Below, piece after piece: positions 35,799 through 46,200 of a stretch of 64,000 nucleotides of DNA. The stretch is from UBA1413 sp964650525 (GTDB taxonomy: Bacteria > Bacteroidota > Bacteroidia > Bacteroidales > Prolixibacteraceae), in contig CAZYUA010000001.1 in assembly GCA_964650525.1 (NCBI GenBank), forward strand, positions 186,001-250,000. Reading direction: 5' to 3'. Position numbers and translations under genes: made by a program. Numbering within the stretch: position 1 is the first letter of the stretch; each line of letters opens with the position of its first letter. The notes below the pieces were generated by a model, which had not been told where the DNA came from, did no database searches, and saw only the letters and a program-made list of their open reading frames with translations.

Positions 35799-38006
35799 TT
35801 ATTTGTTGACGATGACCTTCCTGACCGAAGTATGCCCCTCTGCGCTCATCTTAACCAGGTAAATGCCATTCCGGAGATTGGCAGAGGAAAGTTCGAACGT
35901 GTGACGACCAGCCGGCTTTTTCCCTTCCCGGATGACTTTCATCTCCCTGCCTGTCAAGTCGACGACTGTAAAACGAACATCGGTGGCGTTGGTAATTTGG
36001 TAATGGAAAACCGTAGTGCCGGAAAACGGATTGGGATAGTTTCTGCTCAGCCCGGTGTCACCGGCCTCCATTTGGGCAATGCCCACGGGAGTGCTTCCTG
36101 CTTTGCCCAGCAGTATCACCTGATCCTGGGAAAGCGGCAGGTCCCAGATGCGTACTTCTGCGCAGTGAATGAGCCCGTCATCCCCGTCATCGTCGGCAAA
36201 CAGCAAAAGGTTGTCCGCCAGAGCAAATCTTCCGTCGACCGGCTGGCCTGAGGCATTCAGCCAGAGCTCACCATTCATGTACATCCTGAAATACTGTCCG
36301 TTTTTAACCGTAACCGTCATACGGTACCAGGTGTTGGGGGAAATGGTTTTAGAGGTGTAGCTTGTTGCGGCAGTGCCGATGGCATTCGACTTGTTGGTGA
36401 AAAGGTCGGCATCACCGGCATTGCCGGGATCGGTCTGGAAGAAGGCGTGCCAGGTTTCTCCCTGCGGAACCATAAAATCGATCATCAGGGTGTAGTCGTT
36501 CACCATATATCCATCCCCGTTGCCGTACATGCCGTGAGGCATGGTAAAGTAGCTGCCCACGCCCAGTTCTGCCGCAAGGTTGCCGGCCGCAGGACCGCTC
36601 ACGCTGTTCACCGTTCCGGTTTTGACCAGGTCATTGCCGGTTTCAGCTTTACCAATATTGTTGGGGTCTTCAAATTTCCACCAGCCTCTCATTTCCGGTA
36701 TCTGGCTTCCCGGACTGACTCCCAGGTCTTCCACTTCCGCATCGTTGAGGGCTACCTCCCAGATTCCGATCTGCGAACAAAGGATAGTGCCGTCTTCCCC
36801 GTCGTTGTCGGCAAAAAGCAGCAGCTTTCCGGCCAGGGAGAAGCGGTCGTCGACAGCCTGTCCCGGGGCATCGAGCCATAGCTCCCCATTGATGTAAATT
36901 CTGAAAAAGGATCCGTTTTTCACCGAGACAACCATCCGGTACCAGGTGTTGGCGGCTATCTTGTCGATGGTGTAGCCTGTTTGCTGTGTTCCTATTTTTT
37001 GATCTTTGGCAATGAAAAGGTCGGCATCATCGCCATTTGTCACGTTTGTCTGAAGAAATGCATACCATGTATCTATTTGGGGTACAAGGAAGTCGATCAA
37101 CAGGGAGTATTCATTGACGTTTTGTCCTCCTCCATTGGGTAAAATACCATGAACCAGCTCCAGGTAGCTGCCGGAGCTGACCTGAATGGCGTCATCCCCG
37201 GCCTCGGGACCCACCGCTGTGAGAACAGATCCGATGGCCGTCAAGGGATTTCCTGTTTCAGCTTTTAGAAGGTTTTCCGGATCATCAAATTTCCATTTAC
37301 CAACGATCGTCCTTCCCGGAACCCGCTCGCCCGTAGCACCCCCCAACGAATGGGCCTGTTCTTCTGTAAGCGCCACATCCCAGATCCCCAGTTCCGAGCA
37401 ATTAATGTTTCCGTCTTCCCCGTCGTTGTCGGCAAACATCAGGAGCCTGTCTGCAAGGGCAAACCGGCTGTCTAACGCTTGGGCAGCTCCTTCCACCAAC
37501 AAAGAACCATCCAGGTAAATCCGGAAGAATTCGCCGTTTCTGACACTGATAATCATCCGGTACCATGTGCCGGAAGCAATCCCTTTGGCCGAATAACCTG
37601 TAGCCATCACACCAATACTGTTGGAGGCGTTGGTGAATAATTCCGCATCATTGCCATTGGCCGGGTCGGTTTGAAAAAAGGAGTGCCAGATGCCGGTTTC
37701 AGGAACGGAAAAATCAATCTGCAGGGAGTATTCATTGACCATCGTTCCCCCGCCGTTGGGAGGTAAATTGTGTCGCATCAACAGATAATTTCCAGCAGGG
37801 ATCAGGACGGCTTTATTGCCCGCCACAGGACCATCGGCCGCCTGTAAAGTCCCCACCATTTCGAGGGGTGCCCCAGTCTGAGCTTTCAGCAGTTCGGCAG
37901 GATCATCAAATTTCCACCAACCCTTCCGGTCAGGAACTTGGGCAGTTACCGAAACCTGAAATGCCTGCACTAAAAGAAACGTAAAAAGTAAAATTCTGAT
38001 TTTCAT
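35799..38006 (-). CDS. T9SS-secreted protein with three LamG-type domains
   Basis: 735 residues from ATG at 38006, which opens a signal peptide (MKIRILLFTFLLVQAFQVSVTA); the long in-frame upstream extension is Lys/Arg-rich and not kept. Three near-identical jellyroll repeats of about 205 residues start GWWKFDDPAELLKAQTG, GKWKFDDPENLLKAETG and GWWKFEDPNNIGKAETG and contain the ADNDGEDG/ADDDGDDG acidic turn. A type A T9SS sorting domain closes the protein (RNYPNPFSGTTVFHY ... LRNGIYLVKM). No catalytic domain is visible; a carbohydrate- or surface-binding role is likely. The repeats are also related to the LamG domain of the neighbouring phosphoesterase. Confidence 0.88.
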   Translation of the reverse strand: MKIRILLFTFLLVQAFQVSVTAQVPDRKGWWKFDDPAELLKAQTGAPLEMVGTLQAADGPVAGNKAVLIPAGNYLLMRHNLPPNGGGTMVNEYSLQIDFSVPETGIWHSFFQTDPANGNDAELFTNASNSIGVMATGYSAKGIASGTWYRMIISVRNGEFFRIYLDGSLLVEGAAQALDSRFALADRLLMFADNDGEDGNINCSELGIWDVALTEEQAHSLGGATGERVPGRTIVGKWKFDDPENLLKAETGNPLTAIGSVLTAVGPEAGDDAIQVSSGSYLELVHGILPNGGGQNVNEYSLLIDFLVPQIDTWYAFLQTNVTNGDDADLFIAKDQKIGTQQTGYTIDKIAANTWYRMVVSVKNGSFFRIYINGELWLDAPGQAVDDRFSLAGKLLLFADNDGEDGTILCSQIGIWEVALNDAEVEDLGVSPGSQIPEMRGWWKFEDPNNIGKAETGNDLVKTGTVNSVSGPAAGNLAAELGVGSYFTMPHGMYGNGDGYMVNDYTLMIDFMVPQGETWHAFFQTDPGNAGDADLFTNKSNAIGTAATSYTSKTISPNTWYRMTVTVKNGQYFRMYMNGELWLNASGQPVDGRFALADNLLLFADDDGDDGLIHCAEVRIWDLPLSQDQVILLGKAGSTPVGIAQMEAGDTGLSRNYPNPFSGTTVFHYQITNATDVRFTVVDLTGREMKVIREGKKPAGRHTFELSSANLRNGIYLVKMSAEGHTSVRKVIVNK

Positions 38007-38562
38007 ACAGATAATATTAATTGTTAACAATAGTAGTTTCTCTTCTTCCAATACGAGAATTAGTCTTGCAGCTGCCGTTCGGTTCCGGGACATCGGGTCA
38101 AGCCAGCATGAATAAAACAAATGATTCTTCCTTTTCCTTTCCGGTTTCAGGAATCCTCCTGTTTTTAGAGGAAAGCGTAAAGATATATAAAACCATTTTT
38201 TCTGTAATCTTGTGAATCGGTTTTGCACAAAATAAATCACCCTGATCTTTGCAGACTCCCGGGGAAATGGGGCCTCAGGGGAATATTTAGAGGGGTATTT
38301 GAAACTCCTGAGGGTTCCTGAAGATACGTATAATCCGGATCCTATTTTTGATACTGCAACAATTTTTTACTAAATTGGCAGTATTGTTGTTCTCAGCCTT
38401 ATACGATCAAGAATTTAACATCCGCCGCCTGCCTGCATTTCAGGGAACTCTTTTACCCCGACAGTTTCTCAGGAATGGCGGCAGTGAAAAATTTGAATAC
38501 ACGTGAATTTAATCAGCAGTTGAGAGTCCGGAAACCTGATAATGATACATATACCCGAAGGC
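38007..38562. other. Intergenic region between divergent secreted-protein genes
   Basis: About 550 bp without a convincing gene. A possible plus-strand promoter is TTG (38348-38350), 20-nt spacer, TAAATTGG (38371-38378), one mismatch from consensus, about 185 bp before the CAP gene. The other strand holds only the unlikely N-terminal extension of the triple-LamG gene. Confidence 0.5.
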
Positions 38563-39066
38563 ATGAAGCATTTAAGCGTCGGTTCCTTTTCTTTAACTGG
38601 TGTTATGGCCTTAGTTTTGGTGATATCCTGCAGTGATTCCGGAAAGGAGGATCCGGGTGAGACTGTCGACAAACAGGTGTTGTTGAGCCTGATCAACGAG
38701 GCCAGGACCAGTGGCTGCCAATGCGGCAGCGATTTTTTCCCGGCTGTGGGTTCCGTCACCTGGAGCGATACGCTCGAAAAGGCTGCCAAAATTCACAGCC
38801 AGGATATGGATAATAAAAAGTTTTTCAGCCATGAGGGAAGCGACGGCTCGACAATTATAGAGCGAGTAACCAGACTGGGGTATTCCTACAGTTTTGTCGG
38901 CGAAAACATTGCACAGGGTTATCTGACAGAACAGCAGGTTGTAGAGGGCTGGTTGGCCAGCCCCGGTCACTGTCGCAACATTATGAACGGGCACTTCCGG
39001 GAAATGGGAATTACCAGAAAGGGGGATTACTGGACCCAGGTCCTGGGCACCCGGAGGTCCCCCTGA
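38563..39066 (+). CDS. CAP (SCP/PR-1) domain lipoprotein
   Basis: 167 residues from ATG at 38563. The signal peptide ends in a lipobox (LVISC, Cys23). The CAP domain follows: TWSDTLEKAAKIHSQDM, HEGSDGSTIIERV, GENIAQGYLTEQQVVEGWLAS, and PGHCRNIMNGHFREMGI, which are the four classical CAP signatures with both histidines and the Glu pair in place. Bacterial CAP proteins of this YkwD type are exported; their molecular activity is not settled. The gene ends 297 bp before the GH5 gene and has no evident partner. Confidence 0.92.
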   Translation: MKHLSVGSFSLTGVMALVLVISCSDSGKEDPGETVDKQVLLSLINEARTSGCQCGSDFFPAVGSVTWSDTLEKAAKIHSQDMDNKKFFSHEGSDGSTIIERVTRLGYSYSFVGENIAQGYLTEQQVVEGWLASPGHCRNIMNGHFREMGITRKGDYWTQVLGTRRSP

Positions 39067-39362
39067 GGATTACCACGGAATCAACGTACGGAAAAGAGTG
39101 TTTTCGCGGGCAGGCAGTCAGTCCGGTGACCCCCTTTAAGGTATGCCCTTCTTCTCCCCGACAAAGGGCACCTGTCTGATGTGCCGGTCACCACGAACTC
39201 CCCGGGGCACTTCCGGTATCCCTTCGAACCCCCGGGAAAGTGCCGGTTCCAAAAAACCGCCGGATTCCGGGCGGATCGCTTACCGGAAAGTGAGGTCATG
39301 GATGGCTTATTTTGTTATATTTAAACCCGGAAACTGCGAAAGCATTTACAAACGTTTGGACT

Positions 39363-40322
39363 ATGAAAACTTCGGTATTGACGTTTCTGTTTGGTTTGTT
39401 TTTCATTTCCTGGTTGAATGGGCAGCCGGTGAAGGAGCATGGCCGCTTATCCGTAAAGGGTACCCAACTGATTGATGAACGGGGCGAAGCAATTATGCTG
39501 GCGGGCGTCAGCTATGGCTGGCACAACTGGTGGCCCCGTTTTTATAATGAGAAATCGGTGAAATGGCTCCGTGATGACTGGTCGTGCAGTGTGATCAGGG
39601 CAGCCCTGGGGGTAGGCCCCCGGGGTAGCTACCTGGACCGGCCCGAATGGTCGGCTGGGCTGATCGAAACCGTAATACAGGGCGCTATCGATAACGATCT
39701 CTACGTGATCGTCGACTGGCACAGCCATCAGCTCAAAACAGAGGAAGCCGTCAGCTTTTTCAGCGCCATGGCTGGCAAATACGGAAACTATCCCCATGTT
39801 ATCTATGAAATTTTCAATGAACCGGTCCAGGATACCTGGGCGGATGTTAAAGCGTACAGCCTGGAAGTGATACAGGCAATAAGAAAATCCGATCCCGACA
39901 ATATCATTCTTGTTGGAAGCCCCCACTGGTGCCAGGATCTGCATATCGTGGCCGATGACCCCATTACTGGATTTGACAACCTGATGTATACAGTCCATTT
40001 TTATGCAGGCACCCACAAACAATCGCTGCGTGACCGGTGCAATTATGCCCTGGGAAAAGGGATTCCCCTGTTTGCTTCTGAATCAGCCGGCATGGAAGCC
40101 AGCGGAAACGGACCCATCGACTATGCCGAATGGAACATCTGGATCGACTGGATGAAACAGCATAAGATCAGCTGGATATCCTGGTCGATAGCCGATAAAA
40201 ATGAAACCTGTTCCATGTTGCTGCCCACGGCACCGTCGGAAGGAGGCTGGTCTGTTTCAGACCTGAAAGAATCGGGCATGAAAACCCGTGATCTTTTGCG
40301 AAATTTTGCAGGTAAGAAATAA
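39363..40322 (+). CDS. Endoglucanase, glycoside hydrolase family 5
   Basis: 319 residues from ATG at 39363 (signal peptide MKTSVLTFLFGLFFISWLNG). It hydrolyses beta-1,4-glucan internally. The catalytic acid/base is Glu153 in IYEIFNEP and the nucleophile Glu240 in LFASESAG; the conserved Arg in SVIRAALG, VDWHSH and HFYAGTHKQ fit GH5 subfamily 2-like endoglucanases. It is a single catalytic module with no binding domain and no T9SS tail, so it is probably periplasmic. The GH9 gene follows 58 bp later on the same strand, forming a cellulase pair. Confidence 0.93.
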   Translation: MKTSVLTFLFGLFFISWLNGQPVKEHGRLSVKGTQLIDERGEAIMLAGVSYGWHNWWPRFYNEKSVKWLRDDWSCSVIRAALGVGPRGSYLDRPEWSAGLIETVIQGAIDNDLYVIVDWHSHQLKTEEAVSFFSAMAGKYGNYPHVIYEIFNEPVQDTWADVKAYSLEVIQAIRKSDPDNIILVGSPHWCQDLHIVADDPITGFDNLMYTVHFYAGTHKQSLRDRCNYALGKGIPLFASESAGMEASGNGPIDYAEWNIWIDWMKQHKISWISWSIADKNETCSMLLPTAPSEGGWSVSDLKESGMKTRDLLRNFAGKK

Positions 40323-40380
40323 CCTCTCACTTGTTTATTTTACCAATCCGGACCCCTCAGTCCGCAGAACCGGAGATCGT

Positions 40381-43050
40381 ATGAAAAACATTCGCAAATT
40401 GTTGCTTTACCTGCTGTTTTGGGGTTGTATCCTGCCCGCACAATCGCAAACCGGGGCCATCCGGATTAACCAGCTGGGGTATTATCCGGAATCCAACAAG
40501 ATGGCCATCGTGGTTTTTCCGGGGGCTGCTTCCTTTGAAGTCGTGGATGTTGCGGACGGCGAGGTGGTTTTCAGCGGGAATCTCTCCGCTCCGGTCTATT
40601 GGAGGGATGCAGGGGATACCCTCCGGAGGGCTGATTTTTCTTCTCTGACCCAAGCCGGTACCTACAAAGTCAGAATACCGGGATTTGGAGAATCCCATCC
40701 TTTTGAGATTTCGGAAACCGTTTTACGGAGAGCCGCCTATGCGTCGTTAAAGTCGTTTTACTACCAGCGTTGTTCTTATGTGTTAACGGCGTCCTATGCA
40801 GGGTTATGGGCCAGGCCTGCCGGCCATCCCGATAATGCCTGCCGTTTGCACTCCTCCACCGGCCGTTCCGGAACCATGGCTTCCCCGGGGGGCTGGTACG
40901 ATGCCGGCGACTATGGCAAGTATGTCATCAATGCCGGCATCTCGGTGGCTTCCCTGCTCTCCTTCCATGAGAATTTCAGCACCTTTTTTCAAGACGGAAC
41001 CCTTCAGATTCCTGAATCGGGTAACGGAAAAAACGAATTGCTCGACGAGGTAAAATTTGAACTCGACTGGCTCAAGACGATGCAGGATTCCGACAGCGGT
41101 GTGTTTTTCAAGGTGACGACGCTTGGCTTTTCCGGGTTTATCATGCCCGATAAAGATGTGGCCACCCGTTACGTAATCGGCAAGAGTACCTCGTCGGCGC
41201 TCGATTTTGCCGCCATGATGGCCATGGCCGGCCGGATTTACCGGGACTACGATTCATCTTATGCGGCCGACTGCGTTGTCAGGGCAGAGAATGCCTGGGC
41301 CTGGGCAGTGGCCCATCCTGCCGTTTACTTTACAAATCCTTCCGACGTGTCGACCGGCGAATATGGCGACAACAATGTGTCGGATGAGTTTATCTGGGCC
41401 GCTGCAGAATTATATATCACTACCGGCAAAGAGACGTACAAAACCTACCTGGAGGGAAAAAGCAGCTTGCTGCGATACCAGGATGCTCCCGGCTGGCAAG
41501 GTGTGCGCCCGCTGGCTGCCCTGTCGCTCGCAACCCGCCCCAATGGACTGGATGCATCCCTTCAGGCCACCCTGCGGGGCTCCATTACCTCCAAAGCCGA
41601 TTCCTGGTTGAGCCAGATCGCTTCCAACCCCTGCAGGATACCCACTTTCGGCTATTACTGGGGCTCCAACAGCGTTATTGCCAACCAGGGCATTGGCCTG
41701 CTCTATGCCTACCTGCTGACCCAAAATGTAAAATACATCAAAGGCGCTGCAGAATGTGCCGATTACCTCCTCGGGAAAAATGCCACCGGATTTTCTTTCG
41801 TGTCGGGATACGGGAGCCTTACACCCATGAATTTTCACCACCGTCCCTCCCATGCCGACGGTATTCCCCAACCCATTCCGGGTTTTGTGGCCGGGGGACC
41901 CAACTCAGGTAAACAGGACGGCGAAAAATACCCGTTCAACGAAGCGGCAAAATGTTACGTGGACGTTATGGGAAGCTATGCATCCAATGAAGTGTGCATC
42001 AACTGGAATTCACCCATGACAGCCCTGTTTGCTGGTATTGATGCCGTACTTGGCAACGACTCCATCATGCGTCTGGAAGTTGCGGCCTCCGTAAACAACC
42101 CGCCTTCGCTGTCGCTCTCCTCGCCGGTTTACGATCAGAAGACAGGCTCCGATGTTCCCCTTCAGGTGAAAGGTACAACCTCCGATCCCGATGGCGTACA
42201 AAAGGTGGAAATCTACATCGATTCACGCTACCGCGGAGAGACAACCATCAGTCCTTTTGTGTTTACTGTCGAGAACCTGTCGTTTGGCACCCATACGGTA
42301 ACAGCCCTGGCTTTCGATAAAAAAGGCCTGGCAACCGGAAAAACCAACGCGTTCCAGTATTACGCTGTTTCAACCATTCCCGGAAGAATTGAAGCCGAAC
42401 ATTATTACAACATGTCGGGTATTTCCACGCAGACCACGGTTGATGCAGGGGCGGGGCTGAACATTACCGGTATCGACGCGGCTGACTGGATGGACTTTGT
42501 CGTTACTGCAGCACAGGCCGGAGACTACCAGGTCGGCTACCGGGTCGCCAGCGCCAACGGTGGCGGTAAACTGGAGCTGCGCAAGGCCACCGCTGCCGTT
42601 CTTGGTTCCATGGACATTCCCAAAACGGGTAGTTCCCAGATCTGGATTACCCTGTCGGATACCATCACCCTTGAGGCAGGAAAACAAACCCTTCGTGTTC
42701 AGGCTGTGGCTGGGGGTTGGACGCTGAACTGGCTGGAATTCAGCCGGGTCGTTCCCACATCCGCCCCTGCATTGCAGGAAACGGGTGAAACCCTCCTGCG
42801 GGTAATGCCGGGGCCTTCCTCCGGCACCCTGCGGATACACTACCGCCTCGGCGAACCTTCCGGCCTGGAATTCGTACTGTTTGATATTCGGGGCAGCCAA
42901 TTAGACCGGCATGCGTCAGGCAACAAAGCCCCGCGCCAGGGGGAATTCATCTGGACACCCAAGTGCGGGCTCGGCCCCGGCATTTACCTGGTCGCCATGC
43001 TGAGCGACGGCTACCAGGCCTTTACAGACAAAGTTCTGATACACAGATAA
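40381..43050 (+). CDS. Multidomain GH9 endoglucanase, T9SS secreted
   Basis: 889 residues from ATG at 40381 (signal peptide ending LPAQSQ). Order: cellulase N-terminal Ig-like domain (IRINQLGYYPESNKMA), GH9 catalytic domain (about 115-555) with WYDAGDYGKYV (Asp ~174), HHRPSHADG and NEVCINWN (catalytic Glu ~537), a bacterial Ig-like domain (SLSSPVYDQKTGSDV...DGVQKVEIYID), a CBM6-like module (RIEAEHYYNMSGIST...AADWMDFVV), and a C-terminal sorting domain (LRVMPGPSSGTLRIHY ... LGPGIYLVAML), where the usual YPNP is MPGP. It degrades cellulose or mixed glucans at the cell surface with the GH5 partner upstream. Confidence 0.94.
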   Translation: MKNIRKLLLYLLFWGCILPAQSQTGAIRINQLGYYPESNKMAIVVFPGAASFEVVDVADGEVVFSGNLSAPVYWRDAGDTLRRADFSSLTQAGTYKVRIPGFGESHPFEISETVLRRAAYASLKSFYYQRCSYVLTASYAGLWARPAGHPDNACRLHSSTGRSGTMASPGGWYDAGDYGKYVINAGISVASLLSFHENFSTFFQDGTLQIPESGNGKNELLDEVKFELDWLKTMQDSDSGVFFKVTTLGFSGFIMPDKDVATRYVIGKSTSSALDFAAMMAMAGRIYRDYDSSYAADCVVRAENAWAWAVAHPAVYFTNPSDVSTGEYGDNNVSDEFIWAAAELYITTGKETYKTYLEGKSSLLRYQDAPGWQGVRPLAALSLATRPNGLDASLQATLRGSITSKADSWLSQIASNPCRIPTFGYYWGSNSVIANQGIGLLYAYLLTQNVKYIKGAAECADYLLGKNATGFSFVSGYGSLTPMNFHHRPSHADGIPQPIPGFVAGGPNSGKQDGEKYPFNEAAKCYVDVMGSYASNEVCINWNSPMTALFAGIDAVLGNDSIMRLEVAASVNNPPSLSLSSPVYDQKTGSDVPLQVKGTTSDPDGVQKVEIYIDSRYRGETTISPFVFTVENLSFGTHTVTALAFDKKGLATGKTNAFQYYAVSTIPGRIEAEHYYNMSGISTQTTVDAGAGLNITGIDAADWMDFVVTAAQAGDYQVGYRVASANGGGKLELRKATAAVLGSMDIPKTGSSQIWITLSDTITLEAGKQTLRVQAVAGGWTLNWLEFSRVVPTSAPALQETGETLLRVMPGPSSGTLRIHYRLGEPSGLEFVLFDIRGSQLDRHASGNKAPRQGEFIWTPKCGLGPGIYLVAMLSDGYQAFTDKVLIHR

Positions 43051-43233
43051 CGGGTGCGATAACAGGGATCGGGGCTGTGCGCAGGCCTGGTTCTTTTGCG
43101 TTCCTTCCATCCTCCTGTCGCCGGATGAACATTGGTTTCCCGGATCCCCACATCGGATTCCCGCGTGCGGATGGCGGTTGCGAATTACATGATTTTCAGG
43201 TAATTCGCCAAATGAACTGAATAGGTTAAACAA

Positions 43234-46200
43234 ATGAACAAAACAGTATTCCTCTTCCTTTTTCTGCTTGCCACCCAGGGGCTCTACTCCCAGGACTATC
43301 AGATAACCTTTGCCGGCAGCGGGGAGCAGACCGTCGTCGATTCGGTGGAGGCTGAGAATCTGAGCAGTGGCGAACGGGTGATGCTGCCAGGTACGGAAGT
43401 GCTGGTACTGCGGAGGAGTTCTACGGGAATTACTCCGCCATGGGCAGGCCGGGGTCTCCGGATATGGCCGGGCCGTGCACCTGGAAGTTTCAGGGCAGCT
43501 TACCATTCGGCCGTTGCCGGACAAGCCCTGCTGGAACTTTTTGATTACGCTGGCCGGGAAGTTGCCCAATCGCACCTTCCCCTCCGACAGGGAATGAATG
43601 TATTCTCCCTTGAAGGTCTGGGGGGTGGTCTTTTTGTACTGCGGATTTCGACCCCGGGCCTATCCTCCATGGCAAAGGTGCTGAGCGTTGCACCATCGTC
43701 CTCCGCGATCTTCATCCGTCCTGAGGGGACACAGGAGGCCGCCTTTCCGGCATCGCAGACCAAAAGTGCATCCAGCGGCCCCCTGCTCGGGTACCGCGAC
43801 GGCGAACGGATTCGCTTTGCCGGCAGGTCGGGAAATTACCAGACCATCGTGGTGGATTCCCCCACAGAAAGCAAAATGATCACCTTTCCCTTTGTGAAAT
43901 GCGTGGACGCCGATGATAACCACTATCCCGTAGTACGCATCGGAAACCGCTTCTGGATGGCCGCCAACCTGAAGACCACCCGTTACCGCAACGGCGATCC
44001 CATTCCGGAGCTTCAGGAAGCACAGGCCTGGAGTGCCACCCGGGCGGGCGCCCTGAGTAATTTCGGCAACTCCCCGGCCAGGGCCGGAGAGTATGGCCGG
44101 TTGTACAACTGGTATGCGTTGACCGATGCCCGTTCCCTTGCCCCCGCCGGGTGGAGGCTCCCCAGTTACCTGGAAGCAGTGGCGCTGGCCCAGTCACTGG
44201 TGGGCGGAGAGGCTGTCGGAGGTAAACTGAAAGAAACAGGCACGGCCCGCTGGTTCAGCCCCAACACCGGCGCCGGCAACTCCACCGGTTTTACAGCACG
44301 CCCGGGTGGCTACCGTACCACCGAAGGCGCTTTTTACAACCTGGGGTACCAGGGCTACTGGTGGTGCCCTTCACCCTACGATTCCATCCGTTCCTATGCC
44401 TTCGGGCTTCGCCACGACAGCGACAGCCTCCAATTCTACATCGGCCTTAAAAATTACGGCATGTCCGTGCGGTGCATCCTCGACGACCAGGAGACCACTG
44501 AACGCGAAAATATGGAAACCGGAAAAAGACAGGAAGCGCTGACAGCCACCCTTTCCGTAATGGGCGGAAGCGCCGTGGTACCCACGCAGGGATCACCGGT
44601 CGATGGATTGAAGATCACCCTTCCCGCCCATGCCTTTCCTTCGGAACAAACCTTAAACGTCTCCTGGTCCGACATCCGCAGTCACGATTTCGGAAAATTC
44701 TTCAATCCTCTCACCCCGCTGATCGGCATCAGCTATAGTGGTGGCTATGCCGACAGCCTTATTCACATTGAAGTGCCGGTAACCATTCCTGAAGGCCATT
44801 TTGCCATGGGCTTCCTCTACAACGAAGCCACAGGCGAACTGGAGGGGATGCCTCTGCTCTCCTGTACCGGCCATTCCGTGGTGGTGGCGTCGCGGCATTT
44901 CTCTACCTCCGCGATGACGGGCCCCGCGGGGCGCAGAAGGCTCAAAAGCGGTACCGGCAGCCAGGCAGTCACCGACTCCGGGTACTTTGTGATCTCCTCT
45001 ATCGCCCTGGAGGAACTGAAAAAACAAACCGATATCGTTTCTGATTTTGAACCTGGCTACGACGACTGGGAATTTACCAATTTCGGTTCTATCGTTTCGC
45101 CCTCTGGCATCTGCTCCGGAATGTGTCTGTCGGCGCTCTGGTATTTTTCGGAGGAGCGGTTGAACGGCAGCAGCCAGCTGTACCACAAGTACGACAAAGC
45201 GACCCTGGCTAATGCCGCGGCACTGTGGCAGGACAACAGCACTGGCATCAAACTGGCCTCCATGGTTCATTACGACTATGCTACAGCCGACGGCACCTAC
45301 GAATCAGCCATCGACCAGATAGCGCGCGATAAAACCAAAGACTCGCTCAGCTGGTATGCGTTTGCCTATTCCATTTTGCAGACCCGCCAACCCCAGTTTA
45401 TCGGGATCATGTCCAGCACCGGCGGAGGCCACGTGCTGATCGCCAACCAGCTTTGGTTTCAGAACGGAGAGCTCTGGATCTCCGATCCCAACCACCCGGG
45501 AAACCGTTCCCTCAGCATCCATTACATCGACCATGAATTTGAACCCTATTATGCCTCCCTGGATGCAGATGCCAATCCCAAAAACTTTGAATTCATCGCC
45601 TATTACGGTAAAAGCGCTGTGGTCGACTGGAACCGGGTGACCCAACGATGGGCGGAGGCTGAAGAAGGAACCATCGGGCGGGAATTCTTCCCCGAAAAGA
45701 AGCTTCTTGCTTACAATCCCACCAATACGATAGAGTTTTGGAACCTGGAAAACGATTTCACCACCAGCCTCGATACCCTGCTGCTCTATATAAAAGACAA
45801 TCCATCGGCCGATTATGCATTTGCCGTTTACGATGCCGAAGGTTTCCAAATCCTGCCTGCAGATAAGAAGTATGCAATGGATTACTTTGGGAAAATCGGG
45901 CTTTCCCCGGGACTCAATATTCTCGGAGTTTGCATCTATAAGAAAACCACCTCTGCAGATAAGGAGGGAAATATCAAAACATCGTGGGATTGGGCCGGAT
46001 TTCAATGGGTGGATGTCTACCAGTCCAGGCTGCAGATCAGCCCCGACCCCATTGTTTCCGTCAGGCCAGACAAGGAGCTGACCCTCACGGTGGTTAATTC
46101 CGGAAATCCTCCCGTAGATGCCCGGTACGAATGGGACTTTGGCGACGGGTCGGCAAAGGCCACCGTCTACAACGACAACACAGTCAAACACCACTTTACG

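Noticed and set aside
38007..38240. N-terminal extension of the triple-LamG protein
   Set aside because: Lys/Arg-rich stretch ahead of a good signal peptide that starts at 38006.
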